From Dolomedes plantarius (lineage: Eukaryota; Arthropoda; Arachnida; Araneae; Dolomedidae), in assembly GCA_907164885.2 (NCBI GenBank), contig OU015500.1:47538146-47602145 (forward strand): a stretch of 64,000 nucleotides of DNA. Direction: 5' to 3'. How positions within the stretch are numbered: the stretch's first letter is position 1; every line of letters begins with the position of its first letter. A model generated the notes under the pieces. It ran no database searches, was not told where the DNA came from, and was given only the letters and a program-made list of their open reading frames with translations. Below are positions 1 to 10,444 of the stretch, piece by piece. Both the position numbers and the translations under genes were made by a program.

Positions 1-1173
1 GTTTTAACCGAAACCGAAAATCGCAGTTTTGAACTCTAATAACCGAAACCGAAAACCTTATAAAATTGGTTCGATTATTCGGTTTTTTCGTATAACTTTT
101 TTTCTTAAGAACGAAAAAATACCAATCTAATAACTTTAGCAAAATATCTTCATTACACCAAATTAACAGCTTTCAAAATTCGTGTTGAATTATGCTACAG
201 ATATGCTTAAAAGACTGCATCCTGTCGTATCGTCCTTGCCTATCGTCAATGAAATAGCTAATAATCTGCCAAATGATGAGTCTGGCTCTAACAATACAGA
301 ATATTGCAATCTTACGCTAAGAGAAGAATGAAATTTGGCTATTGCGCAAACAGTAATGGAGCCGGACACTGAAGATAATTTTGATGTTTTAAAGCAAGAG
401 TTTGCATTATACAAAAGGACGAGCAATCAAACAAAAAATATTTTATTAAGGGCCCCCGAATGTTGGGGGCCCACAAAAATTTTAATTTTAAAAGGAAAAA
501 AAAGAAAAAATTCCCAATTCATTTTTTTTTAATTTTGCCTTTTTATATCAAATTTTTTATATATCCTTTGAAATTTGATTGATTGATTGGTTCATCACAT
601 GTATAGTTATATGTATATTTCATCATATGTATGTTATAGTATATATAAGGGATTAATACGTTTTTCTGGTTGCATTGTATTGGTGTTTTAATGATGAAGT
701 TAATATGTTGTATTACTTTTTGTTATTTGATAATGTTCTAGGCTTCTGCGCTTCAAATAGCCAATTCTTGGTAAAATGGTACTTTCACGATGATTCATGA
801 TTATTATTTTTGTGTGTCAATTTTGGGAATTTTTTGCCCACATCAGTGTTAGGAGGCCCTCATTTCGAGTTGTGCCTATAGTCAAGAATTTTCTAAATTG
901 GTCTCTGACTATGAGATGATTCATTACGCGCATTGGTATTTTTGAAGTTCCATTATTTGAAGAAAACTGAAAATATTAATTATTGCTCTCTTTTTTTAAA
1001 AATAAATTTATTTTATTTGAATCCAATGATATATAATAAAACCTTATATCAACAACCTATTTTATTTTTTATTTTACCTGCAAACCCCGAATAACCGTAA
1101 TAAACCGCGGATTTTAGAAAATTAGAAACCGAAAACCGCGGGCTTTAAAAAGTTCGGATTTTTAGAAACCCTA
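1..1173 (+). mobile_element. hAT-like DNA transposon, right part (left end outside window)
   Basis: The segment ends at 1173 with a hAT-style terminus (reading inward on the minus strand TAGGGTTTCTAAAAATCCGA). Both flanks of the coding remnant carry many subterminal copies of the motif aaccgaaaaccgcgg and its variants (1-110 and 1085-1150), the usual hAT arrangement. A transposase remnant lies inside in plus orientation. The left terminus is not in the window, so target duplication cannot be tested. Element family assignment is by the coding remnant and end style; the exact right boundary is inferred. Confidence 0.5.
187..445 (+). pseudogene. hAT (ZBED-type) transposase fragment
   Basis: Reading the plus strand in the frame that begins NYATDMLKRLHPVVSSLP gives about 86 residues interrupted by a single TGA (at 329-331, after TLREE) and continuing NLAIAQTVMEPD and FALYKRTSNQTKN. 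The style matches the C-terminal half of BED-finger hAT transposases, just before the dimerisation domain. The dimerisation domain itself (the SxxERxFS-type motif) is not found downstream, where the DNA becomes low complexity, so the copy is truncated. There is no catalytic activity to infer. The family call is from sequence style, not a search. Confidence 0.5.
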
Positions 1174-1661
1174 GTACTGATACTGATTATTTGATGATGT
1201 GATTTTGTTCGTACCAACAAATTCAAAAGTTGATGTTGAAAATGCGAATAAAGATTAATTCTTAAGAAACTTTTATTCAAATTCCCGTTATAATAGTTAA
1301 TGAATTTCAGTACTGTATGTTTAATATTATGTTTTGCTTTATTAGTAATTCGATTTGTGATAAATGATGTCCCTCCAGGGCTCATTTGGGATTCTTCAAA
1401 ACAGGTATGTCCTGCAAACGGCTGATCTCACCGATTTAAAAGAGGAGGTGGTTTTTCTTTGAGCATTATATTTGAAGCCGACGGCTGAGTATTTATGAGA
1501 CGTGGTAGGAAAATGCCATTTCCAGTTATGAATATACGTAATAAGAAACTTATGAAGACCTGATTATGAAAAAAAACCAACCTCTTTAATGCAGTAATTC
1601 TTTAAGACAAACTTTCTAGCCTCTGAAAATCTATTTCCCAAACACGTAGACCTTCGATATC
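1174..1661. other. No feature recognised
   Basis: AT-rich DNA between two hAT elements. No coherent coding frame, repeat array or terminal repeat seen. Confidence 0.5.
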
Positions 1662-1811
1662 GCATAGGGCAGTGGTCGGCAAACTCATTAGTCAACAGAG
1701 CCAAATGTCAACAGTACAACGATTGAAATTTCCTTTGAGAGCCAAATTTTTTAAAACTCAAACTATATAGGCAGGTTCATTGTTATTAATTTAACTAGGA
1801 TACTCCAAAGC

Positions 1812-2200
1812 TGGCCTTTGCTAAAAACGTCCTCAATCTGAATGAGGTACGTTCGCTGAGGTCGACCCCTTTCAACTCTTCCATCCACACAGGGCCTTTT
1901 TATCGCATGGGCAAATCGGGACTTTGCCCAGGGCCCCCTGATGCTAGGGGCCTCCAAAACCTCCTTGGTGTATGCACCTAGTACTTCTAATAGTATGTAT
2001 TTTTATAAATGTCCGTAAGGAGGGGCCCCCAAATAGCATCTGCCCAGGGCCCCCCAGCGTTCATAATCGGGCCCTGCATCCACACTCGTTTTGTATGCTT
2101 ATTTCGTCTATCTCCATTCGTTCATCATCTCTGTATGTCCAAACCATCTCAACATACCTTTCTCAATCCTCGACACTACCATTTTCTTTCTCCCCACAGT
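1812..2200 (-). pseudogene. Non-LTR retrotransposon (LINE) ORF2 C-terminal fragment, split by a hAT MITE
   Basis: On the minus strand the region beyond the MITE reads RIEKGMLRWFGHTEMMNE, and after the MITE it resumes with VDGRVERGRPQRTYLIQIED. The RWFGH...GRP order is characteristic of the C-terminal tail following the reverse transcriptase in endonuclease-type LINEs (often annotated as craniofacial-development-protein-2-like in arthropods). The two blocks (2085-2200 and 1812-1889) join once the MITE at 1890-2076 and its duplicated 8 bp are removed. It has in-frame stops and is a short dead fragment. Clade assignment is uncertain. Confidence 0.55.
1890..2076. mobile_element. Non-autonomous hAT MITE (187 bp)
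   Basis: Starts CAGGGCC at 1890 and ends GGGCCCTG at 2076, flanked by a perfect 8-bp duplication catccaca (1882-1889 and 2077-2084). It has no coding capacity. Internally rich in gggcccc blocks. It interrupts the LINE fragment inside the larger hAT. Confidence 0.85.
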
Positions 2201-2400
2201 GCTCCATAAAATTAACTTAATAAACTCTACTTTAATTTTTATGTCTTAGTTAAACTATAGGTATGTCGAATAAAACTTAATATCATACTTAATATCGATA
2301 TTATTTATTGATAAAATTAAATTATAAAGTATGCATAAAATTAAATCATAACAATGACAGACAAACACTAATATGATCAATAGCCTCGCATCTCCTAGTT

Positions 2401-3327
2401 CAGGGATGGCGAACCTTTTTCTAACGCGCGTCAAAAAATGTCTTGAAACCGTAGAAATTAAAACCGCGTGTCACTTAAAAAAAAAAAAAATTCGGTCTTT
2501 GGAAGACCTTTGGAAATTAAAAAAATTATACGATATATATTTAAAACAAAAACAAATTTAACTTTTTATTAGGATTTTTTTTAAAACTATCAATATCAGG
2601 AAGAAAATAAATACAAAAATTATCGAACTTAATGTGACACTTGTTGTCTTTCGGACGATAATTTATTTATACGTGGTTCGATATTTATAACTTTTAATCG
2701 TACACACGCAGCGGACAAGTCGATGCCGAGGCGATTTCTATTCTTACTTTTAATAAAATTCATTGTCGAAAACAACTGTTCGCAAACGTAGGTTGATCCA
2801 AACATTGTCAAAGGAACTCTTGTTAAGTTTTTCATCGACATTAGTGAATTAGGCAGCGAGTTCCATTCAGTTAAAATAATATTTTCAGTGCTTGATGTTA
2901 AAATATATTCGTCACAATTTTCCAGATCTTGTAATTTTACGTTTAGTTCTGCAAATGTATTCCTCCGTACAACAACACTGTTGTGAAATTCAACCATTTT
3001 CGTTTCTAAGTTATCAATTTGAAGCCAATCGAAAGAGGATAATTTAAGTTTTCTCCATTTCTAGAAATTGGGAGAATCTTTCGTCAAATATTTATTTTGA
3101 ATTCGCTAGTACTGAAGAAGAGTGTTTTAAGACTTCTGTTTGGCAAAAAGAGGAAAAAATTAATTTCAAACAATTATTTTTTAAAAATTATTTCTAGTAC
3201 AAATCAGATTATAGATCTCTCAGTCCGACGAATGAAAATCAAAATTTGAAAAGTTAAATGGATGTTAAAACAATGTGATCGTCTCGCGCCTAAAATTGCT
3301 TCGCGGGTCACAGGTTCGCCATCCCTG
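2401..3327 (-). mobile_element. hAT transposon remnant (927 bp) nested in the 1670-4839 hAT
   Basis: Ends are CAGGGATGGCGAACCT at 2401 and AGGTTCGCCATCCCTG at 3327, a 16-bp perfect inverted repeat. A perfect 8-bp duplication tcctagtt flanks it (2393-2400 and 3328-3335). It retains the C-terminal end of a minus-strand transposase; the rest has been deleted, so it is an internally deleted derivative. Confidence 0.92.
2632..2997 (-). pseudogene. hAT transposase C-terminal (dimerisation) domain fragment
   Basis: A 122-codon minus-strand open frame. Its middle part reads MFGSTYVCEQLFSTMNFIK followed by SKNRNRLGIDLSAACVRLK, the conserved hAT C-terminal dimerisation signature (the YxCExxFSxMxxIKSKxRxRL pattern). 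The frame stops after SSERQQVSH. The catalytic aspartates and BED finger, which would lie upstream, are absent between this block and the element end at 3327. It resembles the GTF2IRD2/FAM200/ZBED5-like group of hAT proteins. Non-functional fragment. Confidence 0.8.
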
Positions 3328-3339
3328 TCCTAGTTGATT

Positions 3340-3706
3340 AAATGGCTGCGCACAAAGCGCGTCTAGATGAATTTCTCTCAAAATATCAACAAACCCATTT
3401 CTTACGACGGTCATACTTTTAGCCCCATCTGTTGAAATTGAGACAGTTTTATCGAGTAGAATACGCTATTTTTCAATGCACTCAATTACAACATTTGCTA
3501 TGTCCTCTCCACGTGTTTGACCTTTGAGCGACAATAATTCTAAATGTTCTTCTTTAGGACCTGTAGATGAAATAAATCGTAAAAAAAGTGAAACTAGCGC
3601 TGTATCATTTATGTCACAAAACTCATCAACTGCTATTGATAAAGCTGAAACTAATTTAAGATCTTCGACTTGCTGGTTGGTTACATTCGAAGACCATTTT
3701 GACTAG
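3340..3706 (-). pseudogene. hAT transposase catalytic-core fragment of the outer element
   Basis: The minus strand reads, from about 3700 downward, NVTNQQVEDLKLVSALSIAV, then FISSTGPKEEHLELLSLKGQ, then TRGEDIANVVIECIEK, a stop, and VSISTDGAKSMTVVRNGF. STDGAKSM is the conserved motif around a catalytic aspartate in the GTF2IRD2-like hAT group. One in-frame stop lies just before RILLDK. The coding frame is cut at 3340 by the hAT inserted at 2401-3327 and at about 3790 by the palindromic element, so the protein is in pieces. This is the native transposase of the 1670-4839 element. Confidence 0.75.
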
Positions 3707-3787
3707 TCTGGTGTTTTCTACGGGGACACGCTCTCGGAAGTAATACACTGCAAAACACGCTGCAAAGATACGACGATATGCGTTGAC

Positions 3788-4050
3788 ATTAAGGCCGTCT
3801 GCACACGGAGCAACTCAAAAGAAACTGATAACTGACTCGAATCACAAACCAGTCCGTGATGAGTCGTAACCTATGTAATTGAATGGAGCCACGCACACGG
3901 CGCAACTGGTTGCAAACCCGGTTTGTAACCAGTTGCGCCGTGTGCGTGGCTCCATTCAATTACATAGGTTACGACTCATCACGGACTGGTTTGTGATTCG
4001 AGTCAGTTATCAGTTTCTTTTGAGTTACTCCGTGTGCAGACGGCCTTAAT
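3788..4050. mobile_element. Near-perfect 263-bp palindromic foldback element with TTAA ends
   Basis: The two arms (about 130 bp each, 3788-3917 and 3921-4050) are almost identical inverted copies, meeting at a very short centre near 3918-3922. Ends read TTAAGGCCGTCTGCACACGG and the inverse. I see only about two mismatches, one near the tip (gagcaactc versus gagtaactc) and one near the centre (ttgcaaac versus ttacaaac). TTAA at each end would suit piggyBac-type target duplication, although TTAA is itself palindromic and could belong to the arms. It has no coding capacity and sits inside the outer hAT transposase region. Confidence 0.8.
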
Positions 4051-4161
4051 CTTTCTAGAAATGTTTTCTCATTAAGTCGCTTCAGAGCACTCGCTTAAAA
4101 ATAAAGACACATAAACACTAACTAAGTATGTAAAAATAGAAATAAGAAAACCAGTCATCAC

Positions 4162-4717
4162 CAGGACCTGATTTACGTATAAGCTAAAAAAGCTACAGCT
4201 TAGGGCTTCGCAATCTGCCGAGGCCTCAAATAAAAAAACAGAAAATATATAAAAATATCTTATAGAAAAATCACTCAAATGAAGTCCGACATATCACGAT
4301 AACTTCTAAATAATTTTAAATATACAAAATGCAACATTAAAATAATTTAAGCGCATCGTAAAATTGATTGAGACTAAATTTTCACCCGAATAAAAGATTA
4401 AGTTTTTATATACTACCAATTATGTTGTTATATTAATTTAATTTTTACCTTTTACTTTAATATTTTAATTTAAAACTTTCTGTTCTGTGAGCCTTATTTG
4501 TCGTTTTTAAAAGCCTTTAATTATATAATTATTTCTGTGACTTTGTAAACACATCCTTTTTAACTTTTAATAAAAATTAAAAGAAATATATTTTCATACA
4601 TTAAAAAGGCGCAAATATTTAATTTTTTTCCCGACATCAGCTGATGTAATTTAAAACAGCAGGGGGCCCTTGGGTTTTATATAGCTGAAGGCCTCAGCAA
4701 GTCTAAATTCGGCCCTG
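4162..4717. mobile_element. Non-autonomous hAT element (556 bp)
   Basis: Ends are CAGGACCTGATTTA at 4162 and TAAATTCGGCCCTG at 4717 (imperfect inverted repeat), with a perfect 8-bp duplication gtcatcac (4154-4161 and 4718-4725). No transposase frame remains. Terminal style (CAGGGCC...) is close to that of the 187-bp MITE at 1890, so both may belong to one family. Confidence 0.88.
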
Positions 4718-4847
4718 GTCATCACGAAGTTTCAATCTCACTGTACGTGCGTGCTCGCACGTGGTATTTTGTAGAAGAGCCACACTCAAGGGGCCAAAGA
4801 GCCACATGTGGCTCGCGAGCCACGGTTTACCGACCACTGGCATAGGG

Positions 4848-5151
4848 TAATCAACCAGGGCTGAACAATTTCTAGAGCGTTTGAGGAAAATTTCGTTTGT
4901 AACGGGGTTATAGGGAACAAGTTGAAACGTTTTTTTCGTCTTTGCTCCTCATTTGGGTAAAAACTAAATTTTTTAAAAATGTTGTATTTCAATGATAGAT
5001 CCGCATAGAATGCTTTCATGCAGTAAGAAATTGGAATTTTTTGGCAACAACGCGTTATTTTGGAGTACTTACAGCAGTTTTATACCTCTTAGATATATAG
5101 ATCTAATCATCTATGAACTGATTGTTTGGTTACTACATGCATTTCCTCAGT
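4848..5151. other. No feature recognised
   Basis: Unassigned AT-rich DNA between the hAT nest and the piggyBac remnant. Confidence 0.4.
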
Positions 5152-5312
5152 GTAACCCTTCAGCGGGCGCGTCCGTGTATAGAGTGCAACATTTTCGTAA
5201 TTTTGAATGGTTTGTTTTTATATGTAAGGTTTGAATGTTCTAAGCAGTTTCTATTTATAGCTACACCCTTTCTAATACAGGTCTGATTTTCTGACCCTTG
5301 TATTCCTTTCTA

Positions 5313-6967
5313 CAGCTCATATTCAAAATATTAGAATAATTACATTTTTTTACAAATTGAAAATATCGTTCGGTAATTTAATGTCTTTTAATGCAAATAT
5401 GCAAACGATATTTTTATTAAGAACTTATTGTTGATTAAACTTATTATCTTAAAATTAATATCATTTTTGAAAAGATTAATTGAAAAAAAAATTATTTTGA
5501 AAAGTCAAAATATTAGAATATTTATTCAAGTGGTTCAAAATATTAGAATATTTCATATTAATTCTCCTTTAATTATCACCAATTCATAACTGGTGGCATC
5601 ATTGATTAAATTCAGACGATTTTATTTAAAATCAGTATTCTTTTTGCAGTTTGTTTGCTTTTTCGTCTTAAAATGGGTAGTGTGAGTGATATTCCTGAAT
5701 CTATTAAACTTCGTATGGTTGATTTGTATCGGCACGGTAGAAATCAATGTTATATAGCGAATTATTTACATTGTTCGCAATCAAGCGTTAGTAAAATACT
5801 AACACAATATTCAAAAGATGAAAAATTTCAAAATAATCGCCGAAATGGCGGCCGAAAACCAAAAAAACATCTGCTAGAGATGACAGGAAACTGAAGCGTA
5901 TAGTTAAGAAAAACGTTTTAAAAGTGTGCGATTCTTGCACCGAAAATGGAAAGAAGAAGGAGTTGAAGTTTCTAAATCGACAATATTAAGACGTCTCCAT
6001 AAATTTAAGTTTGAATCTCTTGTACCGAAAACAAAACCTCTCATGACTGCAAAACAAAAGCGTATAAGATTGAATTGGTGTCTTATGGACTCTTATGGAG
6101 CGAAGAAGATTGGAAAAAAATATTATTTAGTGATGAAAGTATGTTTTGTGTTTCATATGATAATCAAGGTATTCGAGTTTGGAGAATGAAGCAAGAAGCA
6201 TTTGATAAAGAATGCCTTAAACGTTCGGTAAAATTTGCTGCTAGTGTCATGGTTTAGGGTTGCATGAGCGCAGAAGGACCTGGAAAGTTATGCATTGTCT
6301 ACGAAAAGGTTAACTCTCAGATATATCAAGAAATTTTGGAATATTTCATGATTCCATCATCAGAAGATTTATTTGAAGATGATTTCATATTTCAACAAGA
6401 TTTAGCCTCACCGCATACTTCGGTGTCAACTAAGAATTGGTTCCGCCAACGTAAAATTAAGGTGCTTCCTTGGCCACCAAACTCACCAGACATTAATCCC
6501 ATCGAAAACTTATGGGGTATAATGAAGAAAATCCTCCAAGTAAAACTGAGTTAGTGGCACGTATAAAGACTATTTGTGCTAATATTGATAGAAATGTTTG
6601 TAAACACCTTGTATATAGTATGCAAGATCGATTGTACGCTGTTATTAAAGCTAAAGGGGATGCTAAAAAATATTAACTACCATTTACTTCATATTCATAA
6701 GGTAATATTTTTGTGTAAAATAAAATATTCTAATATTTTGAACCAATCTAAATTTTATTCTAATATTTTGATGTGTTTCAGAAAGCTGTTGTATACCTAA
6801 TTTATTGTATTTTATATTTTGTAAATGTTAAAATCTTATCTAAACATTCCAGATTTAGTTTATAAGAAATTTAATTGCATTTACTTAGTATCAAAAATAA
6901 ATAAATGGAAAATAATTTCTTTCTTATTACTTTTTCTCAATTATTCTAATATTTTGAATCTGAGCTG
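5313..6967 (+). mobile_element. Tc1-family transposon, complete ends, dead
   Basis: Ends CAGCTCATATTCAAAATATT at 5313 and its inverse at 6967, with TA duplication at 5311-5312 and 6968-6969. The motif aaaatattagaata recurs subterminally (near 5325, 5507 and 5537 on the left; near 6725, 6760 and 6945 on the right), an inverted-repeat/direct-repeat arrangement seen in some Tc1 groups as repeated transposase sites. Length 1655 bp is normal for Tc1. The transposase inside is broken. Confidence 0.92.
5673..6676 (+). pseudogene. Tc1 transposase (DD34E), frameshifted
   Basis: The N-terminus reads MGSVSDIPESIKLRMVDLYR with an HTH region (IANYLHCSQSSVSKIL) and a GGRKPK basic hook. The frame then breaks near 5880 and resumes through VSKSTILRRLHKF. 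After another shift comes ILFSDESMF (first catalytic Asp), a TAG replacing Trp at 6255-6257 (VMV-stop-GC), FQQDLASPHTS (second Asp) and SPDINPIENLWG (Glu). The count between the second Asp and the Glu is 34, so DD34E. A last frameshift near 6535 precedes the tail KTELVARIKTICANI, which ends DAKKY-stop at 6676. All three catalytic residues survive but there are at least three frameshifts and one stop. Confidence 0.88.
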
Positions 6968-7019
6968 TAGTCATTGGTAGTCGTGATTTAACCGTGGTAA
7001 GCCAACGATTATACTGGAT

Positions 7020-7165
7020 TACAATACGACAAAAACAGGAGTTGATGTACTCGATCAAAGGTGCAGCTATTACATGGTATTCCGCATATCACTAAGATGG
7101 ACAATCTCATTATTGTTTAGGTTTTTGAACATAATAGGAATCCATTTGCAAGTTGTTCTTAGAAC
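7020..7165 (+). pseudogene. piggyBac transposase C-terminal fragment
   Basis: Downstream of the Tc1 insertion the plus strand reads YNTTKTGVDVLDQRCSYYM and continues VFRISLRWTISLLFRFLNII. These match the conserved piggyBac block in which Y-N-x-x-K-x-G-V-D-x-x-D-Q contains the last catalytic Asp, followed by the RRW...FxxLLNIxGI stretch. The rest of the transposase is missing. It supports the piggyBac call made from the element ends. Confidence 0.78.
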
Positions 7166-7374
7166 CAAAGCCGGACAGTTTTGAAATAAGGCGATTGTAG
7201 CTGCATTCTTTGGCCTTTAATTATAAATATATATAAATATTATAAACATTTTATATCATATCATAAAACACAGAAATATTATTTTCAATTTAATAAAGTT
7301 TATTACAAAAGGAATAATCAAGATTGAAATAGACGTTGCACTTTGTGTCACGCGCGCGCCCGCTGAAGGGTTAA

Positions 7375-7819
7375 GACCACATTGCGGTTAAAAATTGACT
7401 TACGTGCGCCGTCACCGTATCAGTTAATACATAACAGTACTGAAATTATGTCCACAAACCCTTTTAACTTATATCCGATTGACATGTACGTCTTTCCATA
7501 TGTATACAAATGTAGAGACACATGTAATACTTATTACATCCAGCAAACGTTAATCCTCGCACCTTGGTTGATTAGACCAATTCTTACCTCGGGAAGAAAT
7601 CAATCTTAATTTCGTGTTACTATAGGTGCCTCCGCGCTTTTGTCAGACCTATATTTACATGGCTTATCAGTTTACTTACCGATATCCTGAAGGCGCTTTT
7701 GGATGTCCCCTTTTACTCTCTTGACCGGATATTCATTTTACTCTTATCGTGGCAACAGTGTTTCGGAAATGCATCAGCAGCCTTGTTGTCTCGCTGGCCA
7801 GCAAGTGTTGAACAGGCGT
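7375..7819. other. No gene recognised
   Basis: Single-copy-looking DNA. I see no coherent coding frame and no repeat structure before the TATA-like motif at 7820. Confidence 0.4.
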
Positions 7820-7827
7820 TATAAATA
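7820..7827 (+). promoter_or_regulatory. TATA-box candidate
   Basis: TATAAATA stands 64 bp upstream of an ATG (7884) that is followed by a strong splice donor. A start site about 30 bp downstream would give a 5' leader of about 35 nt. This is positional inference only; no initiator motif is convincing. Confidence 0.3.
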
Positions 7828-7883
7828 GTGCGCTTGGTAGTATTCTGCTATATTTTATGTAACTTTCGGTTGTTGTGTGTTAC

Positions 7884-7902
7884 ATGGATTACTTCAGAAG
7901 AG
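7884..7902 (+). CDS. Candidate 19-nt first coding exon ending at a strong donor
   Basis: ATG GAT TAC TTC AGA AGA G, then GTAAGA at 7903-7908. The predicted start peptide is MDYFRR with the exon ending in phase 1. The donor AG|GTAAGA matches the eukaryotic consensus well, and a TATA box lies upstream. I do not recognise the product. With only six codons, this could easily be a chance coincidence; transcript data would settle it. It is not phase-compatible with a direct join to the exon candidate at 58736. Confidence 0.25.
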
Positions 7903-7908
7903 GTAAGA

Positions 7909-8589
7909 TTGAAAAGTCTGAATTATTTTGTACTTCTTGAGCTTGAAGTTAGTTCTTTTAATGAATAAATATTCAGCAAAGGAAAATTCTCTTTAAATCA
8001 TATCAAACGAATCGTATTTAAAAATTATTCTTTGGCATTTGAATTCTAAACATTCTGATAAATATATTTCAGTTCATAAATGGGAATTATTTCCAATCAT
8101 GGTAATATCATAAAAAAAATACCACAAATCTTCTAAGTTTTTTCGGTTTGTTATTAAGTTGATAAAATGTTTATGATAATTGAATAAAATTGAATAGTAT
8201 TCTAAAACTTTTTCTTTTATAATGAGACAAATTAAAAAATGTAGTTTAAGCACTATTCACCAGCTTCACAGGGACCATACAGCGGCGTAATTAAAGAGGT
8301 TAGGGCCGTAAAGCCTAAAAATTTCTCTCGTTAAATTTTTAATTTTTTGTCAATCCCCCTCCCCAGTAGAACTGATTTTTGTTAAGCTGCAGCGTTTGAA
8401 TGTTCCTAGCAAGTGCCAGTATCTGTTTGTTGAATATGTAAAATTTAAAAAAATTATCCAAGTAAAATTCAACAGAAATTTCTAAAGTTGCTTTTAGCCT
8501 GTGTGCTGTGTTACCATTTATTCTATAATCTTTGTTAAATTGGTAAATTGTGTATTATGTAAGAAAACAATCTTCTTTCTCTCTGCTCA
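7909..8589. other. No gene; possible isolated transposon end at 8291
   Basis: AT-rich. A TA followed by CAGCGGCGTAATTAAAGAGG at about 8289-8310 looks like one end of a TA-inserting element, but no inverse copy was found. Confidence 0.3.
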
Positions 8590-8631
8590 CCCCCCCCCCC
8601 CCGTTCCGTTCTCACTGCGCGCGCGTGTGTG

Positions 8632-8697
<66 letters not shown>
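8590..8697. repeat. Poly(C)13 plus (GC/GT)n(TA)n microsatellite
   Basis: A run of 13 C at 8590-8602, then gcgcgcgcgtgtgtgtatg passing into about 30 TA units up to 8696. Confidence 0.97.
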
Positions 8698-8699
<2 letters not shown>

Positions 8700-10440
8700 A
8701 GAGACAGGGGGGCTGATATGCCATTACAACTTAATCGCTTGCGGCATTTAAGTCATTTCAAATATGTATTTATTTTATAAGGGACCGTAGATCCGTGTTC
8801 GTTCTCATATAGGAAATTTATAAGTCACTATTTGGGTATTTGAAGTCACCAAGCTCCTAATTTATTAATACAACGCGATGTCATGTTATCTTATAAGAAT
8901 ATTATCCTCAAACTGATAATAAAAACATTCTGCCCCTCATGAATTAAATTGTCAGTAAAGAGACACCCTACTCGCATGTAGAAAATCAAGATGTTTGAAC
9001 GTGTGCAGTATCATTACGTATGAAAATCAAAATACGGCATGTTTTTTGTGTACTTATAAAAGAAATAGGATAACCACCTCTACAAGTATTATTGATAACA
9101 GGGTTAACAATATTGGTGCTTAGAATTTTATTACAAAGTTATGGTAAGAGCAGTGCATTTCTCTTAGAAAGTCTATCACAGCAAATACTATTCCTGTCTT
9201 GGGCAGACTTATTTATTTATTTATTTTTTGGGGGGAGGGGGTTTCGATTCTGTACATCTGAATAAACTGTATTATGAAGTTTGTTCTAAACAGCACTCAC
9301 TTTGAAACTGAATGCATTTTATAACATTGACTATTTGAAGTTTACTTCTAAGTAAACAAAATTGTTACGTGAAAATTTTATTTTCTTACTTTTGAACTTA
9401 CTTTTTCTTACTACTGAAGAAAAAATATCTGAAGTATTAATCAACAGAGAAAACGTTATATATTTTAGATTTTATCATAATTGTTTGTTTTACAAGGAAA
9501 TAAAAAAAAGAATGAACAGAAACACTAATATTTAACTACCTCTTATAATTAAAGTATCGAAATTAATAACTAGAGCCACAGTAAATCTTTATTCAAAAGC
9601 TAATTCTTTGTTTTCTGTAACGCATTGAAACATATTTCACTGTGCATTTACTGCAACTTCGTACCGAAGACATTAATCATTAACACCTTTTTCTTTCTTC
9701 AACAGCTGTTTTGATCTTAATGCAATAGTTATGAAATTACAGTTATTTTATGGAAATAATTTCCTTTTTTAAACCATCTTGGGATATGCATTTATCGCAT
9801 ACTTTCTGCAATTTTTTTTTCATTTCGTCGTCACTTAAGGGAATATTTCACGACAAACATTCTTTTGCACTTTATTGTGTTAATAAATTATTTCTCTGTG
9901 TGTTAAAAATGAGCTAAGAAATTAAGCCTGTGTACAACTTTCTATTGGGAAAACTGTTAACATTTATTAGCGACCTTGATTTCGTGGGTAAACTAATTTT
10001 TTGTTAACCGAAAAAGTTTACAATAAAAGGACAGCGTGAAATCAACGCCAAAATCACGTCACGTGTTTTCTGTTATCGTTGTTCTGTTAATAATTTGGTT
10101 TATCCCATTATATTTTACACAGTTTTATTTTGGTGGATTATGTAGTACCAAAAGTATTTAAGATAGTATGTTTTTAGAAATTTTCCATCATTTTGTAGCA
10201 ATGTTGGCAAAAACAGATTGGAAAGCATTCCAGTTGTCAAGTCACCAATAAGATAGCGTCATTTCTCGTCGCCCATGTGTGTTTTTGTTGCTAAATCATC
10301 GCCCATATTCAAATAATACGAAATTTTTGGTGCTTTCACTTGTGGCACGCTTCAAAGGCACACGTCAGAATTGTTGACAGATTCGACGCGTAGTCACTGA
10401 TCGACAGCCATTTTAGTCAGTTAACACTTGTTACTGCTCA
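8698..10440. other. No gene recognised
   Basis: About 1.7 kb of AT-rich DNA. It contains a short (ATTT)n plus G-rich patch at 9208-9245. No terminal repeats, splice-flanked open frames or RNA-like structures were convincing. Confidence 0.45.
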
Positions 10441-10444
10441 CACG

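Larger units (their letters stand above)
1670..4839 (-). mobile_element. hAT transposon (host of a five-insertion nest)
   Basis: Ends are CAGTGGTCGGCAAACTC at 1670 and its inverse, GTTTACCGACCACTG, ending at 4839. It is flanked by a perfect 8-bp target duplication gcataggg (1662-1669 and 4840-4847), the hAT hallmark. The body (3170 bp) carries its own minus-strand transposase remnant at 3340-3706 and has been invaded by at least three other hAT-type elements, a palindromic TTAA element and apparently a LINE fragment. The subterminal DNA (gagccaaa / gagccacatgtggctcgcgagccac) is typical of the families that end next to ...gagccac. Transposition is no longer possible from this copy. Confidence 0.9.
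5152..7374 (+). mobile_element. piggyBac-like transposon remnant split by a Tc1 element
   Basis: The left end CCCTTCAGCGGGCGCG starts at 5156, preceded by gtaa (a decayed TTAA). The right end, CGCGCCCGCTGAAGGG, finishes at 7370, followed by an intact TTAA (7371-7374). Similarity between the ends continues inward to a shared GTGCAAC. The interior is a 3' transposase remnant (about 7020-7165) after a large deletion, with a whole Tc1 copy inserted at 5313-6967. Terminal CCC...GGG next to TTAA is the piggyBac rule. Confidence 0.85.

Noticed and set aside
8501..8780. Open frames containing IYIYIY
   Set aside because: Produced by the TA microsatellite and poly(C) run.
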